From the NCBI GenBank assembly GCA_015680685.1, contig MNCI01017854.1, positions 80,740-102,738 of the forward strand: a DNA stretch of 21,999 nt, written 5' to 3'. Positions 11,386 through 20,080 of the stretch are shown here, piece after piece. Made by a program: the position numbers and the translations under genes. The stretch comes from Gnetum montanum. Taxonomy: Eukaryota; Streptophyta; Gnetopsida; Gnetales; Gnetaceae. The notes beneath the pieces are model-generated. The model was not told the origin of the DNA. It saw nothing but the letters and a program-made list of their open reading frames with translations, and did no database searches. The stretch's first letter is position 1. Every line of letters begins with the position of its first letter.

Positions 11386-12560
11386 GGTAGTTGCATTAGC
11401 CTATCTTGGTTTTAGGAAAGGTTTTATTTATTGGATGCTAACCAACTACTTTTTATTTTAGCTTTCAAGCTTGTAGATCAACATGGCCTTAGAGGGCAAG
11501 GTTTGCTTGATTATATAAGGTCCCTCCCACAATGTTTGAAATTTTTCCTCTTGGGGTACATTCGTGGGGTTCCAATAGAGAACCTTATCTCCTAGTTGAA
11601 GTTTTACCTTTCATATTCTAAGGTTATGATGTTGCTTGCTAAATTTCTTATGCATCTTATTCAAGGATAGGGCCACTAATCGATTTTCATCTAGTACGTT
11701 TAGGTTGAGCAATCTTTCTTTTTGTGCTAGACTTAGGTAAACATTTAAATCATAGGCTGTTGAGAGTGTACAAATATCAGATTGAATCAAGAGCGTTGGA
11801 AGTTTTCCATACACTAACTAGTAGGGAAAATAACCAATAGAAAGTTTCTAAGTTGATCGGTAAGCCCAAAGAGCACCGTTAAGTTTTGTACTCCAATCCT
11901 TCCTATACTTGCTAATGGTTCACGTTAGTATTTTTGTAATCTCCCTGTTGGTTACCTCTACTTGACCATTGGCTTAGGGGTGGTAAGGTGTTGTTAATTT
12001 ATGTTCNTCAACAGGGAGATTACAAAAATACTAACGTGAACCATTAGCAAGTANAGAAATTAGTGAACGTGGCACCCCAAACCTATTAACAATATTTTGT
12101 TGTATGAATCTGGCAATAGTGGATGATGTATAATTAGTAATAGCTAGTGTTTTTGCCTACTTTGTGTATTAGTCAACTACTACTATAATATACATCTTTC
12201 CATTGGACATGGGTGTGACGGGACCCATGAATTCAATGCCCCATATGTCGCAAAGTTCCAGTGGTTGAATCCACTATTGAGGATCTTCCATGCAAGCAGT
12301 CATTCCCCCATCTTGTTGATAATGTTCACAAGACTTGACAAACTAGTGGGCATCCCTAAAGATTGTAGGCCAATAGTATCCTACCATCAAGATTTTATGG
12401 TCATGCATCTCCCTACATAGTGGCCTCTGCAAGGTCCTTCGTGAGCATCTTGGAGAATGTGCAATTGATATTTATCAAGGACACACCAACGAATTAGGCC
12501 ATCAGCACACACCTTGTAGAGGTGTTCATTGATTTTGATAAAGTATTTGACCCAATGAAG
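11385..12560 (-). pseudogene. Integrase domain of element 2 pol, broken
   Basis: Read on the minus strand, the zinc-binding region is at about 12460-12310 (DAHEGPCRGHY, a frame shift, then GYYWPT and CEHYQ). The last Cys of the HHCC set reads Tyr. The core starts at about 12255 with WGIEFMGP, where the usual first catalytic Asp (as in GIDFMGP) is Glu. It continues past FGVPRSLIS (about 12060) and resumes with TTPYHP and NGQVEVTNREI (about 11990-11940), which carries the catalytic Glu. The segment that should hold the second Asp (an SDxGT-like motif) is missing and replaced by an inverted 45-bp copy with N bases. The C-terminal part (LGDKVLYWNP, then FQTLWEGPYIIK) is at about 11590-11470. Stops and at least one frame shift make it non-functional. 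The enzyme would join retrotransposon DNA ends to the host chromosome. Confidence 0.87.
12007..12054. other. N-bracketed 45-bp inverted copy of 11906-11950
   Basis: Bases 12009-12053 are the exact reverse complement of 11906-11950. Single undetermined bases sit at 12007 and 12054, just outside the two edges. It interrupts the integrase core and replaces the expected second catalytic-Asp segment. Because the N bases mark the edges, a gap-filling or read-foldback artefact is more likely than a biological inversion. Confidence 0.9.
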
Positions 12561-12689
12561 AAATTGTTGCTTCTTTCTAAAATCCTAATCTTGTGGCATC
12601 TTCTAAGTGAGAAGGTAAGTGAGGATGTCATTGTACCATGTTTTTTTCACATGCATTTTTTCACTTATTGCTCCTGTAAAGAGGAGTTC

Positions 12690-13105
12690 ATCTAGAAATT
12701 GATTAGAGAATGACTCTCCTCCTCTTTATTATCCCATCTTAAGTGAGAGAGGTGGTTGATGATCACATTCTTGGTTCCTTTTTGATCTATCATTGTGAGA
12801 TTAAATTTTTGAAAGATCACAAGCCACCGTATGATACGAGAGCTCACTATTGGCTTGTTCATGAGAAAGAAAATTTCACTGTGGTATGTATGCACAAATA
12901 TTTTTTAACCAAGCACATAGTGCCTAAACTTTTCCAGAGCATACACCATTGCCATTAATTCTTTCTCTATGGTGGTGTAATTTAATTATGCTTCCACAAT
13001 CCTTTGGCTCACACAGTGGATATAACATGGACATTTCTTCTTGTCCATCTACATAAGCACTGCTCCTAAGGCATAGTTAGATGCATCTATCATGATGTGG
13101 AAGGG
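12690..13105 (-). pseudogene. RNase H domain of element 2 pol, broken
   Basis: On the minus strand, PFHIMIDASNYALGAVLM at about 13105-13050 matches the start of Ty3/gypsy RNase H, with the catalytic Asp of the IDAS motif kept. ELMAMVYALEKFRHYVLG follows at about 12940. Further on are FHTYHSE-like and IIRWLVIFQKFNLTMIDQKG segments, then NVIINHLSHL near 12745, the usual end of the domain. A stop interrupts it just after VLM and others follow. The domain would degrade the RNA strand of the RNA:DNA hybrid during reverse transcription. It is continuous with RT upstream and leads through a short charged linker into integrase. Confidence 0.87.
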
Positions 13106-13109
13106 TTTG

Positions 13110-14010
13110 GACTAGTATGGTGCTCATAGGATTTGTGTTTCTATGATTTTCTCTTTTAACTATTGGAATGCATGTTCACATTCCTTGGTCTAGATGAAAG
13201 GTGCACCTTTCTTTGTAAGCTCTACCAATGGTTTTGCAACCTTAGAAAAATTCTCTATGAATTGCTAGTAGTAGCTAGTGTATCTAAGGAATGATTGAAC
13301 ATCTTTAACGGCCTCTGGTTGGTGTGTTATTCCTTGGATGACCCTTATCTTTTCTAGGTCTACCTCAATTCCTTTTTGTGAAATTCGGTGCCCTAGCACA
13401 ATGCCTTTTTCAATCTTGAGATGGCTATTTTGCTAGTTGAGCTATAGGTTTTTCTCTACACATCTCTTTAATACTTACTCAAGTTGGTCCAAGGCTTGCT
13501 CAACGGTAGCTCCATAGGTGGAAAAGTCATCCATGAAGACTTCAACACTACTATAGATCTGTCGTTGGAAGATACTAAGGACCAAGCATTGGAATGTTTT
13601 AGGGGCATTACATAGACCGAATGGCATCTTACAATATGCAAAAGTCCCCCAAGGACTCATGAATGTTTTTTTGGCCTAATCTTCTAACATAATTTGGATT
13701 TAGTTATAGCCACTATAACCATCCAAGAAGCTATAATAACAATGCCTAGATATGGTGTCCAATAGTTAATCCACAAATGTCAAGGAAAAATGATCTTTAA
13801 ATGTTGCCATATTTAATATCCTAAAGTTGATGCAAACCCACCATTTGTCATCCTTCTTTGACACAATTACAAGTGGGCTAACCCACTCACTATCGGCAAT
13901 GGGATAGATGAACCTTACCTTGAGGAGTTGCTCTATTTCCTCCTTGATGATTTGCTTTAATTTGGGGTTCAACCACATCTACAGCTACCTTCTAGGCTTC
14001 ATGGCCAAGT
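13110..14010 (-). pseudogene. Reverse transcriptase domain of element 2 pol, broken
   Basis: On the minus strand the domain begins near KLKQIIKEEIEQLLKVRFIY (about 13970-13915). It continues with SEWVSPLVIVSKKDDKWWVC (fingers), then FLDGYSGYN at about 13730 (palm, first catalytic Asp), MPFGLCNAPKTFQ at about 13620, and VEVFMDDFSTYG at about 13540, where FMDD is the active-site YxDD box. The thumb and connection follow to about 13110. The FMDDFS form and LDGYSGYN are typical of Athila/Tat-type plant Ty3/gypsy RTs. TAA/TAG stops follow VD, YN, LED and LDQLE, so no full protein can be made. Open pieces are 13766-13978 and 13475-13660. It copied element RNA into DNA in the cytoplasmic particle. 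Confidence 0.93.
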
Positions 14011-14014
14011 CAGT

Positions 14015-14440
14015 GTAGATGCAATGCTAGCATATCCTTGGATCAATTCCTGTTAGCTCAAGATATGACTAAGCAAAAGTTGTTGGCCATTTGTTCACCA
14101 ACATCAATAGCTTTTTTTTATTTAGGAGCAAGTTTGGCATTAATTACGATCAATTTACCATTTTTTAAAAATGCATATTCCATTCCAATCACTAAATTTT
14201 TTAGCTTTCGAGGCTCTTGCTTGAAGTTATGAGGGACTTCCAACTCCCCCCAACAAGTATCATCATCTTCATCAGAGAGTTGGGAATGAACTTATTCAAG
14301 CTTATCCATGCCTTCAACATAAGCACATGTTAATCTCTCAGTTGGTTGCATGCATAATGTGCTACTATTTGAGTTAGCTATTAGCCATTGGATGCCATTC
14401 TATTTTGTGGCTGTTGTGTACAAACACCTTTGAAGATTGA
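14015..14440 (-). pseudogene. Protease-to-RT linker of element 2 pol
   Basis: Between protease and RT the minus strand still reads as polyprotein: LVIGMEYAFLKNGKLIVI at about 14190-14130 resembles the YAFLG-type segment before RT in Athila/Tat polyproteins. An acidic run (SDEDDD) lies at about 14275-14255. A stop follows within the linker. The plus-strand open stretch at 14038-14232 is its antisense shadow. Confidence 0.6.
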
Positions 14441-14910
14441 TTTCTTATGCACACTGATTACATGCTTTAATGTGTGTACTTCTAATTGACCAAATCTTTT
14501 GCATGCAATTGCACCTATTATCATTATACATTATGCATGGAATATGCTTCTTTTCTATTTTTCCAAATTCATTTTCTTTAGATATCTCTAGAGATAGGTC
14601 CCTTATGCCCATACGTCTGTCGACTATGCTTAACCAAGCTCTTCCCATAATGATGAGGAAGTCACTTTTGCAATTGTCCACTTTGATGACTAGAAACACC
14701 CACAAACCATGATCACAATGTCCTCTACTAATCCCAGAGGGATAGTAATCAATTGATTTGCTAATTCTAGACAAATGTTGCTCTTCTTAAGAGGTGGTAG
14801 GTTCTAGGCCTTGTACATGTCATGGGAGATGAGATTAACTTTGGAACCAAAGTCAAGAAGAGCCTTTCATGGCTCATGTCTAAGAAATTGCAAGTAAATG
14901 AGTGGACTTA
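14440..14910 (-). pseudogene. Aspartic protease domain of element 2 pol, broken
   Basis: On the minus strand, KALLDFGSKVNLISHDM (about 14870-14820) matches the active-site loop of retroviral-type aspartic proteases (family consensus LLDxGSxVNLIS), with D-F-G where D-T/S-G is usual. Downstream, FLIIMGRAWLSI (about 14670-14630) matches the hydrophobic-GRxWL stretch near the C-terminal end of the domain. The piece 14445-14774 is open but starts inside the domain, and a stop lies just upstream of the active-site loop. The enzyme would have cleaved the Gag-Pol polyprotein. Whether D-F-G was ever active is unclear; it could be a late mutation. Confidence 0.75.
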
Positions 14911-15009
14911 CTAGGTCAAATCTTTTTGTAGGAAGATTATCAGCCTTGATCTAGTCAAAAACAACATGAGTTAGCATTACAATGCAAATCTGAGCCAGCA
15001 CTTGGTTTG

Positions 15010-17454
15010 AATGACACTCGAAGGTATTTGATGTAGAAGATGAGGGTGTTGAAGATGCAAGATGATCAGTCAAACTAGGTTGTGAGGGTTGAAGAGGATT
15101 TTTGGGTTAGAAGAAAGGTCTTTTTTGGATTGATTTTCTGAACTACTCATCTAGAAAGCTGGTTGTGAATGTACAAGCCTCATAGCATTTTATTGTTATG
15201 GCTATGGAGGAATCTCATCATACATGGATGGAGTGAGAGGTAACTGAGTTGAAGGTGGAGGTGTGTATGCAGATGGATGTAGAGGGTGGTATGGATATGG
15301 GTTTTTCTCTCTAGTAGATGGTGAATGTGTTCAGTAGTACTCTAGAGGGTAATAGTGATATTGAAATGTTGTATGACTTGCAGAACTTCTAGGAATAGAA
15401 GAGATGGGTTGTTGAACATAGTACCCATATGGATCTGGTTGCCTATAAGGGTACTACTACCTTGGCAATGGAATTCCCCATGATTGTGGTTAGTACCATT
15501 GTTGGTATTGTTTGCAAGGTTATGAAGGAGCTCCACTTGGATGGTAAGCTTGTTGTTGTTGGTAGAACTGCCTTGGATTGCCTTGAAGATAAGGCAATCA
15601 TCTTAGTGCCTACCTACGTGCTAATCGAGGATCCAATGCATACACCCAAAAATCTTATAAGTGTGATACCACAAGGCAACATCCCTTTGGATGTTCGTAT
15701 TGCTAGATGTCATAATCAGTTTCATCATTAGAGTTGGTTTCCACAACTTTCTCTATGACAACATCTTTGCCCTTGACTCTTTTGATAGGTATGTTCAGTT
15801 TCTTTGCGCCTCCTGTGGTTATGATCACTATTTTTTTCTTTGGATTCTTTGGTAATCTTCATAGTAGTTTGAAATTTTTCATCCAAAGAGTCCCATAACT
15901 TATCAACCTTAGCTGAAATATCATAAACTGATTTTTGGATGGGTAAGGTCTTCCTATTCACCACTTCATCAAGTGGTGACTCTTCCTTGTCACAAAATCA
16001 AACCTCTTGCTTCCTAATGGAAGGGTCCTTGTTATACTCTTCTATACTTTCTCTTTTTCATAGCTCACCTTCTTCTTTTGCTACCTACCCAATCAACCTC
16101 TGGATCTGATGAGCTATTAGTTCAAAAAATCTTCCTTGGGCATACACCCCAAGGGTTCTTCTAGTTTCTCCTCTGAGCCCATCTATGATGTGGTGAAGTT
16201 GTTCCCTCTGAGAATAACCATGGCTATGGCATCGATGTAAGAGTCAATAATATCTACCCATGGTGGCATCCAAGGGTTCATGTGTTCCTTGTTTCTAGTC
16301 TTGGATTTTCCTTCTTAGATTAGACACTCTGGAGTACATCTAGTATTTGTCATTAAACAAATCTAACATAGTACTCCATTGGTGAATAGATTTCAGCTCC
16401 AAGGACTAGTACCAACTTTTAGCTTCTTTGATGAATGTCTTGGGGAAAATCTTGAGTTTCTACCGCTCATTTTCTATGTTCTGTAAAGCATAGGCATCAT
16501 GGAAAGCTTGTAGATGTGTCTATGGATCAGAGTTACATCCTAATCAAATCTTGGGATATTATTCATGTCTAAGTGCTTGATCCAACTATCTTTGATATGC
16601 TTGGTTGGAATTTTAACTACCTTTGCAATGTCAAGCATGCTTCAAGTCACTAACAGAGGTTCATCATCATCACTGTGTCAATGATGCCAATGATGGTTTC
16701 AGCCACCTGTTCAATTTTGGTAGCCTTCATGATCATTGTTGTCTCATTGATCACCTTCATCACGATTATTTTGACAATGGATTCTATGAGAATTAGCAGA
16801 TGAAGAGGAATATTCAAAATCAGATGAAGAGGATGGAGAGGAAGGTGGACCACCACCATCACCACAATGTCTGCCACCACTTTTTCACTCATTACAACCA
16901 TAATCCTTAGATCCCTTGCTATTATGATTCTTGCCCAAGTCCATACCTTGATTGTCACTTTTTCCTAAACCTAGTTTATGAATCGTGGATAGCAGGTTCA
17001 AGGTCATACCCTCATCACTAGTAACAGGGGGTAGAGAATCTTCATGTTGAGAACCTTCAAAGGGATGATCCTCGTTGTCATCTTGGTTTAGTAGGAACAA
17101 GGGATTAGTGTAATGTTTCCCCTTTGTAGCCTCATGGAGCTTTTCTTGACATCGATCATGCATGCATTGTGTTTCAATGAGAGAGTAGTTCCTAGTATCA
17201 TAACCATCCACAACATATTCTTTGTGAAGATCTGAGATGCCCAACTTCTTAAGAGTTTTAAGCAGCATCCTTGGCACAAATCGATTGCAAGGAAAGACAA
17301 TGTTGCCCTCCATATCACGACATCGCAGCTATTCATCCTGATGTAGGATGAAGCTGAAGTCTGGTACACACTCATCTAGATGAGTATATACCACTTTGCA
17401 TTCTTGTGGAATTGGTGGTTTGACATCTTCTCACTTGTGAGAAGAAGAAGAAAT
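15010..17454 (-). pseudogene. gag of element 2, broken
   Basis: The minus-strand product aligns with the gag of element 3 over its length. Shared parts are the N-terminal VVYTHLDECVPDFSFILHQ (about 17390-17330), LLKTLKKLGISDLHKEYVVD (about 17260-17205), and a Ser/Asp/His-rich low-complexity middle at about 16950-16700. The Gag core follows at about 16600-16100 (NTRCTPECLI, then HHIIDGLRGETRRTLGVYAQ). A coiled-coil-like LPIQKSVYDISAKVDKLWDS is at about 15945, and EHPKGCCLVVSHL at about 15700. The C-terminal part, about 15640-15170, is rich in Tyr, Pro, Gln and Ser. No canonical CCHC zinc knuckle is visible. The start codon aligned with element 3's ATG appears lost near 17454. Open pieces include 16885-17313 and 15728-15964. 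Gag would form the cytoplasmic particle. Stops prevent this here. Confidence 0.85.
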
Positions 17455-17590
17455 TTTGCAAAACAAAACAAAATTATTAGTGTGCCTTTATAATTCTATC
17501 TATAGCGGGAATAATATTGACCTTGAGGTTTGTACAATGATATTTATGGTATTCACTACACCTAAATAGCACACGTTTCAACAAACAAAG

Positions 17591-17608
17591 TCCTTGGCAA
17601 TAATGCCA
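17591..17608 (-). promoter_or_regulatory. Primer binding site of element 2, tRNA-Asp type, decayed
   Basis: On the minus strand TGGCATTATTGCCAAGGA starts one base after the CTCATCA end of the 5' LTR. It matches the sequence complementary to the 3' end of plant tRNA-Asp (TGGCGCCGTTGCCGGGGA) at 12 of 18 positions. All six differences are C-to-T or G-to-A changes, as expected for deamination of methylated cytosines. The site would anneal tRNA-Asp to start minus-strand DNA synthesis. Confidence 0.85.
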
Positions 17609-17609
17609 A

Positions 17610-18532
17610 TGATGAGTGGCGAGGTACCCCTACGCCCAACCATATGAATCACAAACATTGACACATGATCTGGTCAAATTTCATGGACTTTATTACTTTT
17701 AGTACACTAGTCCTCTAGGAAGTGAATTTTGCCATAAGGTCAATCATTGTCTTCCAAATTACACTTGTGAGGTACAATGGTATGGTTAAGTGTAATTGAG
17801 GCATGTCATTTTTATCATTTTGTATTTTTATGGTTTTGGTACTTAAAAGGAAATAAAGTGGTTGGACTAACTAATTTAATTTAACTAATCAACTAATATC
17901 TAACTAGTCCTAACATAAGCATCCAGTCCCACTTTCTGTACACATCCTGAACCCATGTATCCACTATTGGGCAACGAAGTGCTATGCTACTAGGCATAAC
18001 AAGAAACAACATTGATTGGATTACCAAGCAAATACGTGTTACAGTCGAAGTGGTCATACTTATGTGTTTAATCTAACTAGCTTAATTACTTCATTAACTT
18101 AAACTCTAGAAAAAATTTAATAAATAATTGGAAACATTTAACATATAATTGAGAACATTAAATGCATAAATAAAATAGCTAATCTATCCAAAGTGCTACA
18201 AATTTTATCAAAAAGCTCATCTTTATTGCCACACACAGTATTGTGCTCAAGTACAACAATGCTCGAATAAAGATCCATACACTCAATGACTCCTGTCGTG
18301 GGCACTCAGGAGAAATATTTTAAGTTTTAAATAGAAAACTTATGAGAGCTTCTTTGTAACTACAATCTATAATTTCCTAAATGTGGTTGGTAGTTGTGTA
18401 TTTATAGCCAAAAATGAACACTACATTGATGAGAACTTGTTGACACATGATAAGATGCATTAACTAGGCCTCGTCAACGAGGCCTGTCGGTCTCGTCAAT
18501 GCAACCAACCAAAAGAAACTCATCACTTATCA
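17610..18532 (-). repeat. 5' LTR of element 2
   Basis: This 923-base copy pairs with the LTR at 5209-6082. On the minus strand it begins TGATAAG and ends CTCATCA next to the PBS. A TATA box (TATAAATA, minus strand) lies at 18399-18406, and an AATAAA-type signal about 180 bases downstream at 18222-18227. A short perfect hairpin (9-base arms AGGCCTCGT, 2-base loop) lies at 18466-18485 in U3. Compared with the other LTR it carries extra bases, for example around 17875-17890 and 18125-18155. Confidence 0.92.
18399..18406 (-). promoter_or_regulatory. LTR TATA box of element 2
   Basis: TATAAATA on the minus strand, present at the same relative place in the 3' LTR (5964-5971). It would set the start of the full-length element RNA, giving an R region that runs to the poly(A) signal at 18222-18227. 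Confidence 0.7.
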
Positions 18533-18931
18533 TGTTATTATCATGATCATATGAATGTAGGAGATGTGAGGTTGGTAAATGGTTAGCCACAATCACTAGG
18601 TGACCTTAGCAAATTTCCATCTTCCTCTCATAAGTCCTAGACCTCAAGTGTGATGATACATGCTTATCGTGAGCAACAAGGTGAAGTGTGTTCCTCTCAA
18701 CTTGAGAATCCTTAGCCACCTAGGCAACTTGCTATGTTTTCATCTAGCTATTTATTAAAGGCACATACATGAGGGTTGAACTGCAGAATGGGCAAAGTTT
18801 CCAAAAGAACCATGTTCTTTAGTAGTAAAGCTAATCGACCAAACTTGTGTTGGAATTTCTACCTTAAGAATGAAGTGAACCATGGGCAATATTTTCGAAA
18901 GGATCATGTTCATTGGTAGTGTAATAAGTTC
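18533..18931. other. Spacer between two inverted retroelements
   Basis: About 400 bases with no coding signal. A degenerate direct repeat of about 50 bases is present. 'atgggcaa', then 'tttc-aaa', 'atcatgttc/accatgttc' and 'ttagtagta/ttggtagtg' occur from 18788 and again from 18882, a 94-base offset. The second copy ends just before the proposed start of the next LTR. The stretch could be host DNA or part of an older element. Confidence 0.55.
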
Positions 18932-18934
18932 TGA

Positions 18935-19070
18935 TGGGATGCGATATTGCATGAGCCGCGATATCGCATCCCTTGCAATATCGCATATGCAATATCGTGT
19001 CGTCCCCTGCGATATCGCATACGTAATATCACATCATCCCCTGCGATATCGCGTACGCGATATCGTGATC
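18935..19070 (+). repeat. 34-bp palindromic tandem array (CGATATCG units) in LTR U3
   Basis: Units 18969-19002, 19003-19036 and 19037-19070 have an exact 34-base period and the start TCCCYTGC. A more divergent unit lies at 18935-18968. Each unit carries two copies of a core related to GCGATATCGC around a centre related to GTAC. In the last unit this forms a perfect 22-base palindrome at 19044-19065. The array ends about 12 bases before the TATA box, the place of upstream promoter elements. It may bind a dimeric host transcription factor, but that is inference. Confidence 0.9.
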
Positions 19071-19082
19071 CGCCGTCATATC

Positions 19083-19090
19083 TATAAATA
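19083..19090 (+). promoter_or_regulatory. LTR TATA box of element 3
   Basis: TATAAATA lies at the same relative place as the TATA box of element 2's LTRs. The AATAAA signal follows about 174 bases later, against about 180 in element 2. It probably drives the genomic RNA of the element, with the palindromic array directly upstream. Confidence 0.7.
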
Positions 19091-19256
19091 AGAGGTGGCA
19101 CTCCTCTTATTCCTAATCCTAGGCTTAAAGTAGGGAAACTCTGGCGGATTGATCACCCTAGAGATAGATTATTTTCCATGTTCCTGCAGTAGGAGTTCCC
19201 AAGTGAACGGATCTTTATTCGAGCAGCTTTGTACCTAAACGCAAGTTGTGTATGAC

Positions 19257-19262
19257 AATAAA
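19257..19262 (+). terminator. Candidate poly(A) signal of LTR
   Basis: AATAAA within 'caataaagatgagct', a block conserved in all three LTRs of the window. Conservation across copies with otherwise divergent U3 favours a function in RNA 3'-end formation. Confidence 0.5.
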
Positions 19263-19938
19263 GATGAGCTTTGTGGATAAACCTTGCAGTACATGGAATA
19301 GGTTTATTACATGTTATTTCCTACCTTTTATTTATTACCTGCAGTAGTGCAGTATGAGTACGAGCATTTACGAATGTGTACGGTTAGTCAAGGAATTGGT
19401 TACTCATCGCGATTAGTCTCTCTCACCCTAAACTCCTAGAACGTGGGATGAGTACGACTTGGTTATGAGCATTAAAGGATGTGTATGGATAGCTGAGGAA
19501 TGGATGCTTATCACACTTAGGTTAGTTAAGTGCCTCAGTACGACCACTTCGAGCATGTGCGTTACGTGTGGTGATCCCAGTAATGATTAGCGTTTGGTAG
19601 CCACAGTTGCATAGTTCAGGGTGTGTACAGTAAGTGGGAATGGATGCTGATGCTAGGTAATTTAGACTTAGTGCTTTAGTTAGAATTAGGACTTAGTTTC
19701 TCAACCCTTTCCTCGTAGTGCAGAAAATATAAAACATAAAAGACCATACAAATCATATACCTTGGACTTGCTTAACCATACACCGTGACACATACAAGCA
19801 AGTCTAGAAAGACAATGATTAATTAACCCCAAGTGTTCCAACTGGCATGTAGGCATTTAGTCTACAGAGTTCGACCAGATCGTGCATGCCATGCTCGTAT
19901 TCGTATGGTTGAGTGTAGGGATACCTGCCACTCATCAT

Positions 19939-19956
19939 TGGTGCCGTTGTCGGGGA
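19939..19956 (+). promoter_or_regulatory. Primer binding site of element 3, tRNA-Asp type
   Basis: TGGTGCCGTTGTCGGGGA matches the complement of the plant tRNA-Asp 3' end at 16 of 18 bases. Both differences are C-to-T changes. It begins one base after the LTR end. This PBS type is characteristic of Athila/Tat-like elements. Confidence 0.9.
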
Positions 19957-20080
19957 CTAAGTGTTTGTACGCCAAATAGAACATAAGGAATCACTCCAAT
20001 CGTTGGGAGCCTTAACGAACCTTTAGGTTTATTAATTAAATAAGAATTTATATAACGGTGAAATAGCACACTGATAAAAA
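19957..20080 (+). other. Leader of element 3 RNA
   Basis: Non-coding stretch between the PBS and the first gag ATG, with no motif recognised. A packaging signal would be expected here but cannot be pointed to. Confidence 0.5.

Larger units (their letters stand above)
5209..18532 (-). mobile_element. Old, nearly complete Athila/Tat-like Ty3/gypsy LTR retrotransposon, element 2
   Basis: Two related LTRs in the same orientation flank about 11.5 kb. A PBS adjoins the LTR at 17610, and a short purine tract (minus strand) adjoins the LTR at 5209, so the element is transcribed on the minus strand. The internal order is gag, PR, RT, RNase H, IN, spacer, extra ORF, which is Ty3/gypsy order with a 3' accessory ORF. 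The total of about 13.3 kb fits the large Athila/Tat group. The element is dead: every domain has stops or frame breaks, and the two LTRs differ by many substitutions and several indels. No clear 5-bp target-site duplication remains: 'cttat' lies left of the element and 'tgtta' right of it. The lineage call rests on the PBS type, the VFMDDFS motif and the architecture, not on a tree. Confidence 0.92.
18932..19937 (+). repeat. 5' LTR of element 3
   Basis: The right end is firm: CACTCATCA at 19929-19937 is followed by T and the PBS, just as in element 2. The left end is less certain. TGATGGG at 18932 best matches the family start TGATRAG, while TGTAATAAG at 18920 is an alternative. Inside are the 34-bp palindromic array, a TATA box at 19083-19090, the block 'ggatctttattcgagca' shared with element 2's LTR, and an AATAAA signal at 19257-19262. 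The remaining U5 is longer and more GC-rich than in element 2 and contains 'gtgtacgg'/'gtgtatgg' type repeats (about 19375-19500). Confidence 0.85.

Noticed and set aside
17088-17375. Second minus-strand frame overlapping gag
   Set aside because: It is out of frame with the gag alignment. The frame matching element 3 is the one containing LLKTLKKLGISDL.
17591-17609. tRNA gene fragment or host tRNA
   Set aside because: Only the 18-base complement of a tRNA-Asp 3' end is present next to an LTR, with no cloverleaf, so it is a primer binding site.
18935-19070. CRISPR-like array
   Set aside because: Units are contiguous and palindromic with no unique spacers, and the context is a eukaryotic LTR.
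18882-19101. Overlapping open frames on both strands with MRYR/ISHH repeats
   Set aside because: They are translations of the palindromic CGATATCG array, not coding sequence.
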